From the NCBI RefSeq assembly GCF_026168755.1, contig NZ_JAPFDR010000009.1:1-64000 (forward strand): a stretch of DNA of 64,000 bases, in the 5' to 3' direction. Source of the stretch: Clostridium sp. (GTDB lineage: Bacteria > Bacillota > Clostridia > Clostridiales > Clostridiaceae). Both the position numbers and the translations under genes were made by a program. Under the pieces are notes generated by a model. It did no database searches. It saw only the letters and a list, made by a program, of their open reading frames with translations, and was not told the DNA's origin. Shown here one piece after another: positions 41,765 to 52,449 of this stretch. Numbering within the stretch: the stretch's first letter is position 1; every line of letters begins with the position of its first letter.

Positions 41765-44299
41765 ATCTGGCATACTTACTCTTTCAGGATTTAAGAAACG
41801 CTCAAAAAGCAAGCTGTACTTTATCGGATTTATTTTTGTTATTCCCAGAGTATATGCAACTATGGAACCAGCAGCACTATTATGAACTGCCATAGAATTT
41901 GCTATATAAGATGTATCCCCTGGAACAGATAAATCATATACCTTTCCTATATACTCTTCTTCAGTTTTACTCTTAATTTTTATATAAAAATAATCATCAT
42001 CCATATAAAAACTATCATTTCTAAAGAACTTCTGCTGCCTAACTGGAATCTGATAATTTTCAAAATCATCATTCCACTTTAATAACTGCATTCCAGATAC
42101 ACAAACTGAATACTCATCATGCATCTTTTCTTCAGGCTTTACTCTAACCTTAAAAGTACTCCAATATCCTAATCTTGCGAGTATCATTCTAAGCTGTCTA
42201 GTTAATTCAATTGATGTTGTAGTGTATTTAATTCTAAATGATGAACTCTCACAGTTAATATCACTATGACTTCCATCACCCCTAAACATATTTGCCACTA
42301 ACAGCTTTAAATCACTATTGCTAGCATCATTAACAACATCATATGGTATCCTTTTATTATTAGCTCCTTCACCGCATTGAATTCTTAAAAACTCTGATAT
42401 AATCTTTGAATTAAATTCAATCGATGTACTCTGCTTAATTTTATGTTCTCTCACATATCCTTCTAAACCAAATACAGACTTAACTAAATTTAATACATCT
42501 TCTATATATTCAGTTTCTTTCTTATTGAATCCAAAACCAACTTTATATTCTCTTATATCTTCATTAATAGTAGTCCATCCTTCTGATATAAAGTATCCAT
42601 ACAATTTGCATAGATTAGTATTTAGCTCTATAAATCTATTAACTTTTTTAGATTGTAATTTATTACTCCCTATTTCATACCAAATATGTTCATTATCATA
42701 TCTTAGATGATCCTCATGCTTACAATAATCCAATAAATCATACTTAACATCCTTAATTTCTTCTTTAACTCTTGGATAAACTACAAAGTCATTCTTTTCT
42801 AATTTATTAGCTTCTATCCATTCTAACTTATAATCTTTATATGCTGGATTTTTACATTTCTCTTTTAAAGAACAGCTTTCTTTGCAAACTATTGGTAGCT
42901 TGCTTCTATCCTTCCAGACCTTAGTACACTTTGAAGCTTTTATGGCTAACATTTTATGATCACTTGTAAGCTTAACCTTTTCATTAGCACTTTCAATAAT
43001 TACTATTTTTTCTTTAATATCATACCTTAATAGATTTTCAACTAACTGCATATTACCATAAGCAGTAATAACTTCATCACCTATCCTAATATTTTCTATG
43101 TTTTTAATTGAGCCATTACTTAAAAGTATTTCTGTCCCTGGTAAGAAACATCCTCTTCCTGGTCCAGTTGGTATCCCATGATCATTCGAATACTTAATAA
43201 AGTCCCAAGTAATCAAGAAATAATCAACATATCCCATTTGATTAATTACACCAAGTTCATAATTTAATCTATCAACATACTCCTTTGCTTCCTCATTAGT
43301 TTCTGCAAAGTCCTTTATCTGTTGAACATTGATTAATTTATCCTTAAACTTTTCAAATACATCATATCTTTCAACTAACCCTTCAAAACACACCTCTTCA
43401 AGATAATCAAAGTGAGTTTTATATTCCTGTGGAACTGGGAAGTTTGGTAACTTAGAAACATGAAACTGATAATCAAAATTACATTCATCAGCAATCTTAA
43501 TTGTATTCTCCAATGCTTCAGGAACATAAGAGAACATATCCCACATTTCCTCTGGCGACTTTAAATAGAACTGATCTGAAGGATATCTTCTTCTATTTTG
43601 ATCCTCTACAGTCTTCCCTGTTTGAATACACATTAAAATATCATGTGCTTTTGAATCTTCCTGATTAATATAATGGACATCATTAGTAGCAATCAAAGGA
43701 ATACCAGTTTCTCTAGATAACTTAATATTCCCCTCTGTAACCTTTCTTTGCTCCTCTATTCCATGGTCTTGTATTTCTAAGTAAAAACCATCTTTAAAGA
43801 TATCCTTATACATTAAGGCAACTTCTTTTGCCTTTTCATAGTCTTCTCTTAATAAATTCTTTTGTACTTCTCCACCTAAGCAAGCACTTAAAGCTATTAA
43901 ACCTTCACTATGTTTTCTTAAGAAATCATGGTCAACTCTCGGCTTATAGTAAAACCCATCAATAGATGCTGCTGATACTATTTCCATTAAATTTTCATAA
44001 CCAACCTCATTTTTTACTAATAAAACTAAGTGATATGTACCATTATCCTTATCATTAATTTTAATATTCATAGACTTTCCTGCTACATATACTTCACAAC
44101 CAAGTATAGGTTTAATACCTTGTGCTATAGCTTCCTTATAGAAAGCTACACATCCATACATAACACCATGATCAGTAATGGCTATGCTATCCATTCCAAG
44201 CTCTTTTGCCCTACTAACAACTTTCTTAACTTTAGCTGAGCTATCAAGCAAACTATATTCAGTATGTAGGTGAAGATGACAGAACTTTTTATTTTCCAA
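41765..44299 (-). CDS. dnaE: DNA polymerase III subunit alpha (DnaE), exon 1, containing an in-frame intein
   Basis: PHP domain start FCHLHLHTEYSLLDSSAKV; ...HGIPTGPGRG[intein]SAAGSIVAYTLGI...NPERVSMPD. Confidence 0.95.
41879..43150 (-). mobile_element. Intein (424 aa) with LAGLIDADG-type homing endonuclease in DnaE
   Basis: N-terminal CFLPGTEILLSNG; block B-like KVKLTSDHKMLA; LYGYFISEGW and LLVANMFRGDGSH; C-terminal VYDLSVPGDTSYIANSMAVHN followed by Ser. Confidence 0.95.
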
Positions 44300-44324
44300 T
44301 AAGACACCTCCTTATTTTGACTAT

Positions 44325-45275
44325 TTAGTAGTTTCCACTCCTAATTTCTTCAGCTATCTTCTCTATTTTTCTTAATCTATGGTTTATTCCTGATTTACCT
44401 ACTGGTGGATCTAGCATTTCCCCTAGCTCCTTAAGTGATTCATCTGGATAACTTAATCTAAGCTCTGCAACCTCTTGAAGATTTTTAGGTAATCTTTGAA
44501 GCCCTATACTATTTTGTATAAGCTTTATACTTTCAACTTGCCTTACTGCAGCATTAACTGTCTTACTTAAATTTGCTGTTTCACAATTAACAAGTCTATT
44601 TACGTTGTTTCTCATTTCCTTCATTATTCTTATATTCTCAAGTTCAAGTAATGAAGTATGCGCTCCAACAATATTTAGAAGATCGACTATTTGCTCACCT
44701 TCTTTTATATATATTATAAAGCTATTTTTTCTTTGAATAACTTTTGAATTTAATCCAAAAGAATTAATAAGCTTAGATAAATCTTTTGCATATTCTTCAC
44801 TATGAGTTACAAACTCCAAATGATATGTCTTTTCAGGATTAGTTACACTTCCTCCACCAATAAAGGCTCCTCTTATATAAGCCTTCTTATACTCTTCCTC
44901 TTTAACCATCTCAGAATCTATTTTATAATCAATAGTTAATACCCCATCTATTTCTCTAAAGATCCCTGTTTCTTGAAGTAAGTCCCTAACTCCCATATCT
45001 TCTTCAATTAAAACCATATATATATTGTTTTTCTTTAAAGAGTTACTCTTTTTAACCATTAATTTAGAATGTATATTAAAGTGTTCCTTTAGTATAGTGA
45101 ATATATGTCTTGCTGAAGCTGGATTTTCTGTTGTAATTCTAAAGCTAAGACCCTTCCCACTAAATCCTATTGTTCCACTACCTTTCATTATTGCTGAAAG
45201 CTCTGCTAATGCTTCCTCTTTAGATATATCAGTATATCTACATATTTCTCCTTTTACTTTCGCTGAAAACGACAT
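44325..45275 (-). CDS. whiA: DNA-binding protein WhiA
   Basis: MSFSAKVKGEICRY; ANLSKTVNAAVRQVESI; LGEMLDPPVGKSGINHRLRKI. Confidence 0.96.
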   Translation of the reverse strand: MSFSAKVKGEICRYTDISKEEALAELSAIMKGSGTIGFSGKGLSFRITTENPASARHIFTILKEHFNIHSKLMVKKSNSLKKNNIYMVLIEEDMGVRDLLQETGIFREIDGVLTIDYKIDSEMVKEEEYKKAYIRGAFIGGGSVTNPEKTYHLEFVTHSEEYAKDLSKLINSFGLNSKVIQRKNSFIIYIKEGEQIVDLLNIVGAHTSLLELENIRIMKEMRNNVNRLVNCETANLSKTVNAAVRQVESIKLIQNSIGLQRLPKNLQEVAELRLSYPDESLKELGEMLDPPVGKSGINHRLRKIEKIAEEIRSGNY

Positions 45276-45380
45276 AAATTCTTCTCCTAACTAACTATAA
45301 ATGTATACTTCATTATACCATAAACTGTGCCTTATGTATCATATTATAATATTGGAAAATTAGGATATACCTAAAAAACT

Positions 45381-45420
45381 TTGAACTGCCTCCAGTCTAC
45401 TTGACAGGGGGCAGTTCAAA
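45381..45420 (-). terminator. Hairpin downstream of yvcK (possible IS end remnant)
   Basis: TTTGAACTGCCCCCTGTCAAGTAGACTGGAGGCAGTTCAAAGTTTTTT. Confidence 0.65.
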
Positions 45421-45441
45421 CTTCAATACAGCCTAATATTT

Positions 45442-46767
45442 TTACTTTTTGCTTCTTATCTTTCTGGATAAATACATATACTCTATAATTTTCTTTTTAT
45501 CATAAAGTAACTTTTTATCTAAAATAGTTGTCATTAAAATCTGTGCTAAATGCTCTGCATCATGCTTTACATAACCTTTAGTTATCTTAACTAAATCAGT
45601 TTCAACTACTTTTACGTTTAAGTCCTCTATGTTTTCATAATCTAATTTTACTAATTTAGAATCTTGACTTAAATATCTTTCTTCTATCTCCTTAGGAATT
45701 GTCCCATTATTTGCAATAACATATTGAACACTATTTTTCCCACTATACTTCATTAATGTCTTTATATGATCAGATACCGCAAAATCATCAGTTTCACCTG
45801 GTTGAGTCATTACATTAGATATATATATCTTTATTGCATCACTCTTATTTATCCCTTCAACTATATCTTCAACTAATAAATTTGGTATTATACTAGTATA
45901 AAGACTACCAGGTCCCATAACAATAGCATCAGCTTCTTTAATAGCTATAAGTGCGTCCATTAAAGGCTTAGCTCTTTCTGGATTAATTCTTAATTCTTTT
46001 ATCTTACTTTTTTGTTTTATAACCTCTTCTGGTATTATAGATTCACCCTCTACTACACTTCCATTTTCAAGCTCTGCTATAAGCTTCATATCATCAAGCG
46101 TAACGGGTAATACCTTTCCTGTTACTGCAAGTACTGAGCTCATTTTTTGTACAGCATCTTCAAAATTATCACTTATTCCTGCCATTGCAGCTAAGAATAA
46201 ATTACCAAAGTTCTGTCCTTTTAATGAACCTTCTTTAAATCTATATTGAAGTAAATCCTCCATAATAGGCTCAGTATCTGCTAATGCTAAAATACAGTTA
46301 CGTATATCACCTGGAGGAAGCATTCCAAGGTCTGCTCTAAGCTTTCCTGACCCCCCTCCATCATCTCCAACTGTTACTATTGCTGTTATATTGTTCGTAT
46401 ATAATTTTAATCCTCTCAACATTGTAGATAATCCTGTTCCTCCACCAATAACAACTACTTTAGGACCACCTACATGAACTCTCTTCTCATCTACAAGTTC
46501 TTCTATATTCTTATCATTTATTGTTATTTTAACCTTTTCAGAATTTATTAAAGAAATAAATGACTTAACAAACTCAGAAAATGCTATATACATTATTACA
46601 ATTCCAATTAAACTTAAAAATAAATATAAAACTCTTATAGTGCTGTTATAATCTTTATTTGAAAAAGTTTCAACAATACCTAGTACAAGTATAACTACCC
46701 CAACGAACCCAAGGAATATCCATCTTTTCATTCTTATTCCCGGTTTCATTAAAAACTCCATTATCAT
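45442..46767 (-). CDS. yvcK: YvcK/CofD-like gluconeogenesis factor
   Basis: [45 protein letters not shown]. Confidence 0.95.
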   Translation of the reverse strand: MIMEFLMKPGIRMKRWIFLGFVGVVILVLGIVETFSNKDYNSTIRVLYLFLSLIGIVIMYIAFSEFVKSFISLINSEKVKITINDKNIEELVDEKRVHVGGPKVVVIGGGTGLSTMLRGLKLYTNNITAIVTVGDDGGGSGKLRADLGMLPPGDIRNCILALADTEPIMEDLLQYRFKEGSLKGQNFGNLFLAAMAGISDNFEDAVQKMSSVLAVTGKVLPVTLDDMKLIAELENGSVVEGESIIPEEVIKQKSKIKELRINPERAKPLMDALIAIKEADAIVMGPGSLYTSIIPNLLVEDIVEGINKSDAIKIYISNVMTQPGETDDFAVSDHIKTLMKYSGKNSVQYVIANNGTIPKEIEERYLSQDSKLVKLDYENIEDLNVKVVETDLVKITKGYVKHDAEHLAQILMTTILDKKLLYDKKKIIEYMYLSRKIRSKK

Positions 46768-47648
46768 AGTTTTTTATCCCCTTTATGAACATCTTCTTTA
46801 ATATCCCTATGTTCAATATATACATTATAGTTCTTATCATATAAATTTTCATAAATTTGATTTGCTATAGCTACTGATCTATGTCTTCCACCTGTACATC
46901 CTATTGAAATAATAAGCTGTCTCTTTCCTTCTTTTTGGTAGTTAGGAATTAAAAACTCCAGCATGTCATTTATTTTTTCTAAGAATACTTTAGTTTCCTC
47001 TTGATTTAATACATAATCTCTAACTGGTGTATCTAAGCCAGAAAATGGTTTTAAATCTGGTATATAAAATGGATTTGGTATAAATCTAACATCAAATACT
47101 AAATCAGAATCAACTGGTATACCATATTTAAATCCAAAGCTTAATACAGTAATTGATAATTGCTTTTCTGGCAATGTTTCATCTCCAAAATACTTAGTCA
47201 TTTCCTCTCTTAAATCACCTATTTTATATTTTGAAGTATCTATTATAATATCTGATTTATCTTTAACTTCTCTTAATTTTTTTCTTTCTAGTTCTATTCC
47301 AGTTATTACTCTTCCTCCCCCCGATAATGGATGACTTCTTCTCTTTTCTTTAAATCTCTTTACTAGCACTTCATCAGTTGCATCTAAGAATAATATTTCA
47401 TATTTAAATTGCTCTTTTTCTAATTCTCTTAAGCTTTGGAATAGATCATTAAAGAATATTCCACCTCTTATATCTATAACTAATGCAACCTTATCTATTT
47501 TCCCATCACTTTGTCTGCATACTTCTGCAAATTTTGTTATTAATGTTGGTGGAAGATTGTCTACACAAAAATATCCCATATCCTCTAAACTTTTAGTAGC
47601 TTCTGATTTACCTGCCCCTGATAATCCTGTAACTATAATAAATCTCAT
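46764..47648 (-). CDS. rapZ: RNase adapter RapZ/YvcJ
   Basis: [37 protein letters not shown]. Confidence 0.96.
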   Translation of the reverse strand: MRFIIVTGLSGAGKSEATKSLEDMGYFCVDNLPPTLITKFAEVCRQSDGKIDKVALVIDIRGGIFFNDLFQSLRELEKEQFKYEILFLDATDEVLVKRFKEKRRSHPLSGGGRVITGIELERKKLREVKDKSDIIIDTSKYKIGDLREEMTKYFGDETLPEKQLSITVLSFGFKYGIPVDSDLVFDVRFIPNPFYIPDLKPFSGLDTPVRDYVLNQEETKVFLEKINDMLEFLIPNYQKEGKRQLIISIGCTGGRHRSVAIANQIYENLYDKNYNVYIEHRDIKEDVHKGDKKL

Positions 47649-47782
47649 GTCATACCTCCAAAAATCTATTTATTAATGTCGAAAGCACCTTCTCAATTTA
47701 TATTGAATTTGAAAAGTCCAATAACTAAATTAAAGCTTATAAATTTACTTTAAAATAACTTATTTCAATTATATCATATATA

Positions 47783-47820
47783 TAAAAAAAGAAGCTACCA
47801 ATTGGTAACTTCTTATTTTT
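47783..47820 (-). terminator. Terminator after murB
   Basis: AAGAAGTTACCAATTGGTAGCTTCTTTTTTT. Confidence 0.75.
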
Positions 47821-48727
47821 CACCTATTATTCTTACTTCCGTATGAAGGTCAACTCCAAACTGCTTTTTAACTTCATCTTGAATATGCTCTATTAAGTCA
47901 GTAATATCTTTAGCTGTAGCATTTCCCTTGTTAATTACAAATCCTGAATGCTTTTCTGATACAGCAGCTCCACCTATAGAATATCCCTTTAGTCCAGAAT
48001 CTTGAATAAGTTTACCAGCAAAGTACCCTGTTGGTCTCTTAAATGTACTTCCTGCTGATGGATATTCAAGTGGTTGTTTAGACTCTCTTTTATTAGTTAA
48101 ATCATCAACTAATTCCTTAATAGTTTTTGCTTGGCCCTTTTTTAATTTAAATACAGCTGATAATACTATATATCCTTTTTTCATAACTAAAGAAGATCTA
48201 TATCCGAAATCTAATTCCTCATTTGTAAGGTTTATTATATTACAATTTTCATCAATTACTTCAACACTTTCAACAACATGTGAAATTTCTCCATCATAAG
48301 CACCAGCATTCATAAATACTGCTCCACCAATAGTTCCCGGTATTCCACATGCAAATTCAAATCCAGTTAATGAATTTTCCATAGCTTTATCAGAAACTTC
48401 TTTTAACATTGCACCACACTCTGCTTCAATTCTCTCATCATTTACAGTTACATTGTGAACGCCTTTTAGTGATATAACAACACCCCTAAATCCACCATCT
48501 CTAACCAATATGTTAGATCCATTACCAATAACATAAACAGGAATATTATTTTCTCTACAAATACAAATGCTCTTCTTTAATTCTTCCTTTGAATTTGGAA
48601 TTAATAATATATCTGCTGGTCCTCCAACTTTAAAATTAACATAACTACTTAATTTCTCATCTATTTTAATATTATCTTCATTGTAAAATTCCCTAAATAG
48701 CTCTACAAATTTACCGTATTTATTCAT
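47813..48727 (-). CDS. murB: UDP-N-acetylmuramate dehydrogenase
   Basis: FKVGGPADILL; GIPGTIGGAVFMNAGAYDGEI; YPSAGSTFKRP. Confidence 0.96.
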   Translation of the reverse strand: MNKYGKFVELFREFYNEDNIKIDEKLSSYVNFKVGGPADILLIPNSKEELKKSICICRENNIPVYVIGNGSNILVRDGGFRGVVISLKGVHNVTVNDERIEAECGAMLKEVSDKAMENSLTGFEFACGIPGTIGGAVFMNAGAYDGEISHVVESVEVIDENCNIINLTNEELDFGYRSSLVMKKGYIVLSAVFKLKKGQAKTIKELVDDLTNKRESKQPLEYPSAGSTFKRPTGYFAGKLIQDSGLKGYSIGGAAVSEKHSGFVINKGNATAKDITDLIEHIQDEVKKQFGVDLHTEVRIIGEK

Positions 48728-48805
48728 AATAAGCTCCTTAAAATATAAAATATTTACAGTTTAATAGTATAAAGTATATTATAATATTAAACAAGTAATT
48801 TCCTC

Positions 48806-50671
48806 TTAATTATTACCATTAAAGTAAATATAAATACTTTCTGCCGATTTTTTATCTATAGATGGCACTTCTAGCAATTCTTCAACTGTTGCTTTTTTAA
48901 TATTATCTACACTACCAAACTTCATTAATAGAGCTCTTCTTCTCTTTTCTCCAACATTAGGTATATCATCTAAAATAGAATGTAAAGTTCTCTTATCTCT
49001 TAAACTTCTATGATATGTTATTGCAAATCTATGAACTTCATCTTGTATTCTTCTTATTAGCTGCATTAAATTTGAGCTTCTATTAATTATTAACTCTTTA
49101 TTATTATATACTATACCCCTAGTTTGGTGTTTATCATCTTTAACTAAACCACATACTGGAATATTTATATTTAAACTTTCTAATACCTCTAGAGCTATAT
49201 TTACTTGTCCCTTACCACCGTCCATCATTATTAAATCCGGGAAGTTAGAAAATTTACCTGCTGATAACTTTAAATCTCTCTCTTGAATCGCTTTTATCTC
49301 TTCAAGTCCATGATTAAATCTTCTAGTTAGAATTTCTCTCATACTATCATAATCATTAGCACCTTTTACAGTTTTTATTTTAAATCTTCTATAATCACTA
49401 TTTTTTGATCTTCCTTCTTCAAATACAACCATTGTTCCTACTGAATCTACACCCTGAATATTAGATATATCATATGCCTCTATTCTAGCTGGCCACTCAT
49501 CAAGCTGTAATAAATTTTGAAGTTCTTGTAATGCTATTCTATTTATTTCTTTATCCTTTAAATATTTATCCTTAAATTTCTCTAAAGTTATCTTAGCATT
49601 ATTCTTAACCATTTCTAGCATATCCTTTTTTTGTCCTTTTTGTGGAACTTTAAGCCATACTTTGGAACCTCTTTTTATAGTCAAATATTCTTCCATTAAC
49701 TCTACTTCATTAACCTCAGGAACATATATTGTTTTAGGAACTTTAGCTGTACCACCATAAAATGATGCTATAAACTCTTCTAATATTTCTGCTATGCTTT
49801 CATTTGCTGTATTTTCAAATATAAAATGTTCTCTTCCAAGTATCTTTCCATCTCTAGAGAAGAATACTTGAATGCAACTATCCTTTTCATCTTGATCAAT
49901 ATTGATAAAATCTTCATCACCTTCCATAGTCTTAAATATTTTTTGTTTTTCAACTATGGCTTCTATTGCTAATATCTTATCTCTTAATGATGCAGCTTTT
50001 TCAAACTCTAAATTTTCTGCTGCATTCTCCATTTCTGTTTTAAGCATTTTAGTAACATAAGTTTCTTTTCCACTTAAAATATCAATTATGTCACTTATCA
50101 TCTTTCCATATTCCTCTTTACCTATATGTCCTCCACAAGGTCCAAAACATTTCTTTATATGATAATTTAAACATGGTCTCACAAGTTCGCCATTTTCCTT
50201 TATTGCTAATTTGCATGTTCTTAAAGGAAATATTTTATATATCAAATTTATAGTTTCATATACTGCTGCTCCATTAGTATATGGCCCGAAATACTTACTC
50301 CCATCCTTTGCAAAATTTCTAGTTACAAAAACTCTAGGGAAATCATCCTTTGTAGTTATTTTTATAAAAGGATAGAATTTATCATCTTTTAACAAGATAT
50401 TATACTTAGGACTATATTTCTTTATTAAATTACACTCCAAAATGAGTGCTTCCATCTCTGAATCTGTAACTATATATTCAAATTCAGCAATATTCTTTAC
50501 CATAACCCTTACTTTTTCAGAATGATTCTTTGAATTTTGAAAATAACTTTTTACTCTATTTTTTAAAATTTTTGCTTTTCCAACATAAATAACTTCACCT
50601 AATGAATTCTTCATTAGATAAACTCCAGGTTTATCTGGTAAATTTTTTAGATGATACTCAAAATCAAACAT
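48806..50671 (-). CDS. uvrC: Excinuclease ABC subunit C
   Basis: LPDKPGVYLMKNSLGEVIYVGKAK; DGGKGQVN; C-terminal HhH. Confidence 0.96.
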   Translation of the reverse strand: MFDFEYHLKNLPDKPGVYLMKNSLGEVIYVGKAKILKNRVKSYFQNSKNHSEKVRVMVKNIAEFEYIVTDSEMEALILECNLIKKYSPKYNILLKDDKFYPFIKITTKDDFPRVFVTRNFAKDGSKYFGPYTNGAAVYETINLIYKIFPLRTCKLAIKENGELVRPCLNYHIKKCFGPCGGHIGKEEYGKMISDIIDILSGKETYVTKMLKTEMENAAENLEFEKAASLRDKILAIEAIVEKQKIFKTMEGDEDFINIDQDEKDSCIQVFFSRDGKILGREHFIFENTANESIAEILEEFIASFYGGTAKVPKTIYVPEVNEVELMEEYLTIKRGSKVWLKVPQKGQKKDMLEMVKNNAKITLEKFKDKYLKDKEINRIALQELQNLLQLDEWPARIEAYDISNIQGVDSVGTMVVFEEGRSKNSDYRRFKIKTVKGANDYDSMREILTRRFNHGLEEIKAIQERDLKLSAGKFSNFPDLIMMDGGKGQVNIALEVLESLNINIPVCGLVKDDKHQTRGIVYNNKELIINRSSNLMQLIRRIQDEVHRFAITYHRSLRDKRTLHSILDDIPNVGEKRRRALLMKFGSVDNIKKATVEELLEVPSIDKKSAESIYIYFNGNN

Positions 50672-50696
50672 CTTACTCCCCTTTCTTATGTAAAAA

Positions 50697-50832
50697 AGTT
50701 AAGAGTTAAGATTTAATAGTTAAAAGCTAAAGGATAAACTCCACAAGGAATTTCTTAGATACTCTTCTTTATAAATTCAGCTAAATCTGAATTTAATCCT
50801 AAACTCTTAACTCTCTTTCTTAACTCTTAACT
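50697..50832. repeat. Foldback element (~135 bp) between uvrC and PBP gene
   Basis: AGTTAAGAGTTAAGA ... TCTTAACTCTTAACT ends; internal ATAAATTCAGCTAAATCTGAATTTAAT palindrome. Confidence 0.65.
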
Positions 50833-50891
50833 GCTCTAAATTAACATTTATCTATTAAGTCTATTTATTATATATTCTTAAACTATTAACT

Positions 50892-52445
50892 TTAATATCC
50901 TAAAACTGCTTGCCTAACAACTTTACTAGCTACTGTTGCTGCTGCTCCTGAACCAGTGCCACCATTTTCAACGATTACTGCAACTGCTATTTGCGGATCA
51001 TCCATTGGTGCTGCTGCTATAAACCAACTGTGTGGAGTTGCTTCACTTCCATCTGATAAAGTATAGTCTGCTGTACCAGTTTTTCCTCCAGCATTAGTTC
51101 CTTTAAATGCTGGCCACTTACTTAAATTGCTATCAACTAAATTAGTCATATAATCTTGAATTGTCTCTGCAATATCACTAGACATAACTTGCTTCAATTC
51201 TTTACCATCTATAGTTTTTATTACATTTTGATCTTTATCAACAATTGAATTAACTAATTTAGGTTGCATCATAACTCCATCATTAGCCACTGTAGCTGAT
51301 ACTAAAGCCATTTGCATAGGTGTAGTTAAAACACTTCCTTGCCCTATTCCACTTTGAGCTATATTACCAACCTCTGAACTATCTAATGAAGGGAATCTAC
51401 TTGCTGTTATAGATACTCCAGGTCCAGTTATTACTGAATTAAATCCATACTCTTCTGCTGTAGCTTTTAATGCATCATTTCCAAGTTCCATTGCTAATGT
51501 ACCAAATACAACGTTACTTGATACCTTATATGCTTGTTTTAAATCTATTGATCCATATACATTATTACCAAAGTTGCTTAATGTTCTTCCATCTTGGAAT
51601 TTTATCTTACCTTCATCCTGAAATGTTCTATTAGATACTGATTGCATATTTTCTAAAGCACTTGTTAACGTGACAGTCTTAAATACAGAACCTGGAGGAT
51701 AAAGTCCATTTATAGCCCTATTAATTAATGGTGTATCATCTGCACTACCACTATTAGCTTTATTCATTTCATCAGCTAAATTATTAGGATTAAATGTAGG
51801 TTTTGATACCATTGCTAATATTTCTCCTGTTTTAGGATTTAATGCAACAACAGCGCCCTTATTATCTCCTAATGCATCCGATGCTACTTGCTGTAATGTT
51901 GTATCTAAAGTTGTTACAACACCATTTCCAACTTTATCAGCTTCCTTTGTTAATTCATCAAAATTAATTCCATCCATAAAAGCTTTAAAATTACTTGAAA
52001 AATTAAAACTTCCTGTATTAGCTTTATCATTTTTTATATTTTCTATAAGACCTTTTACATCAATGCTGCTTAAGAACTGTCTGAAATTATTTCCAAAAGC
52101 ATTATAAGTTGTTAATTCACTATCATACTCTTCCTCTAAACCAGTTGTTCCATAAACATTACTAGTATATCCTAATGCATGAACATATAAATCACTATAT
52201 AAGTAATCTCTTTTTTGAGATGTTTCATTTAATCTTTCACTAGTTGTTAGCGCTATACCATTTCTATCATATATAGTTCCTCTTAAAACTTCATTTTTTA
52301 CAGCAATAACTCTTGTATTACCTGACATTTCGTTAATCTTAGGACTCTTAATTAATTGAAAATAAGCAATATAGGATATTAATGCTATAAAGAAAACTAA
52401 AAATACAGTCATTACATTTTTAACGCTTTTTGCTAAATCATTCAT
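50892..52445 (-). CDS. Penicillin-binding protein (class B transpeptidase)
   Basis: YPPGSVFKTVT; GQGSVLTTPMQMAL; GGKTGTADY. Confidence 0.93.
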   Translation of the reverse strand: MNDLAKSVKNVMTVFLVFFIALISYIAYFQLIKSPKINEMSGNTRVIAVKNEVLRGTIYDRNGIALTTSERLNETSQKRDYLYSDLYVHALGYTSNVYGTTGLEEEYDSELTTYNAFGNNFRQFLSSIDVKGLIENIKNDKANTGSFNFSSNFKAFMDGINFDELTKEADKVGNGVVTTLDTTLQQVASDALGDNKGAVVALNPKTGEILAMVSKPTFNPNNLADEMNKANSGSADDTPLINRAINGLYPPGSVFKTVTLTSALENMQSVSNRTFQDEGKIKFQDGRTLSNFGNNVYGSIDLKQAYKVSSNVVFGTLAMELGNDALKATAEEYGFNSVITGPGVSITASRFPSLDSSEVGNIAQSGIGQGSVLTTPMQMALVSATVANDGVMMQPKLVNSIVDKDQNVIKTIDGKELKQVMSSDIAETIQDYMTNLVDSNLSKWPAFKGTNAGGKTGTADYTLSDGSEATPHSWFIAAAPMDDPQIAVAVIVENGGTGSGAAATVASKVVRQAVLGY

Positions 52446-52449
52446 ATCC

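Noticed and set aside
38895-44299. dnaE as a frameshifted pseudogene or two genes (split polymerase subunits)
   Set aside because: The gap contains group I intron core elements and exact splice-compatible boundaries; both exons are otherwise intact and highly conserved.
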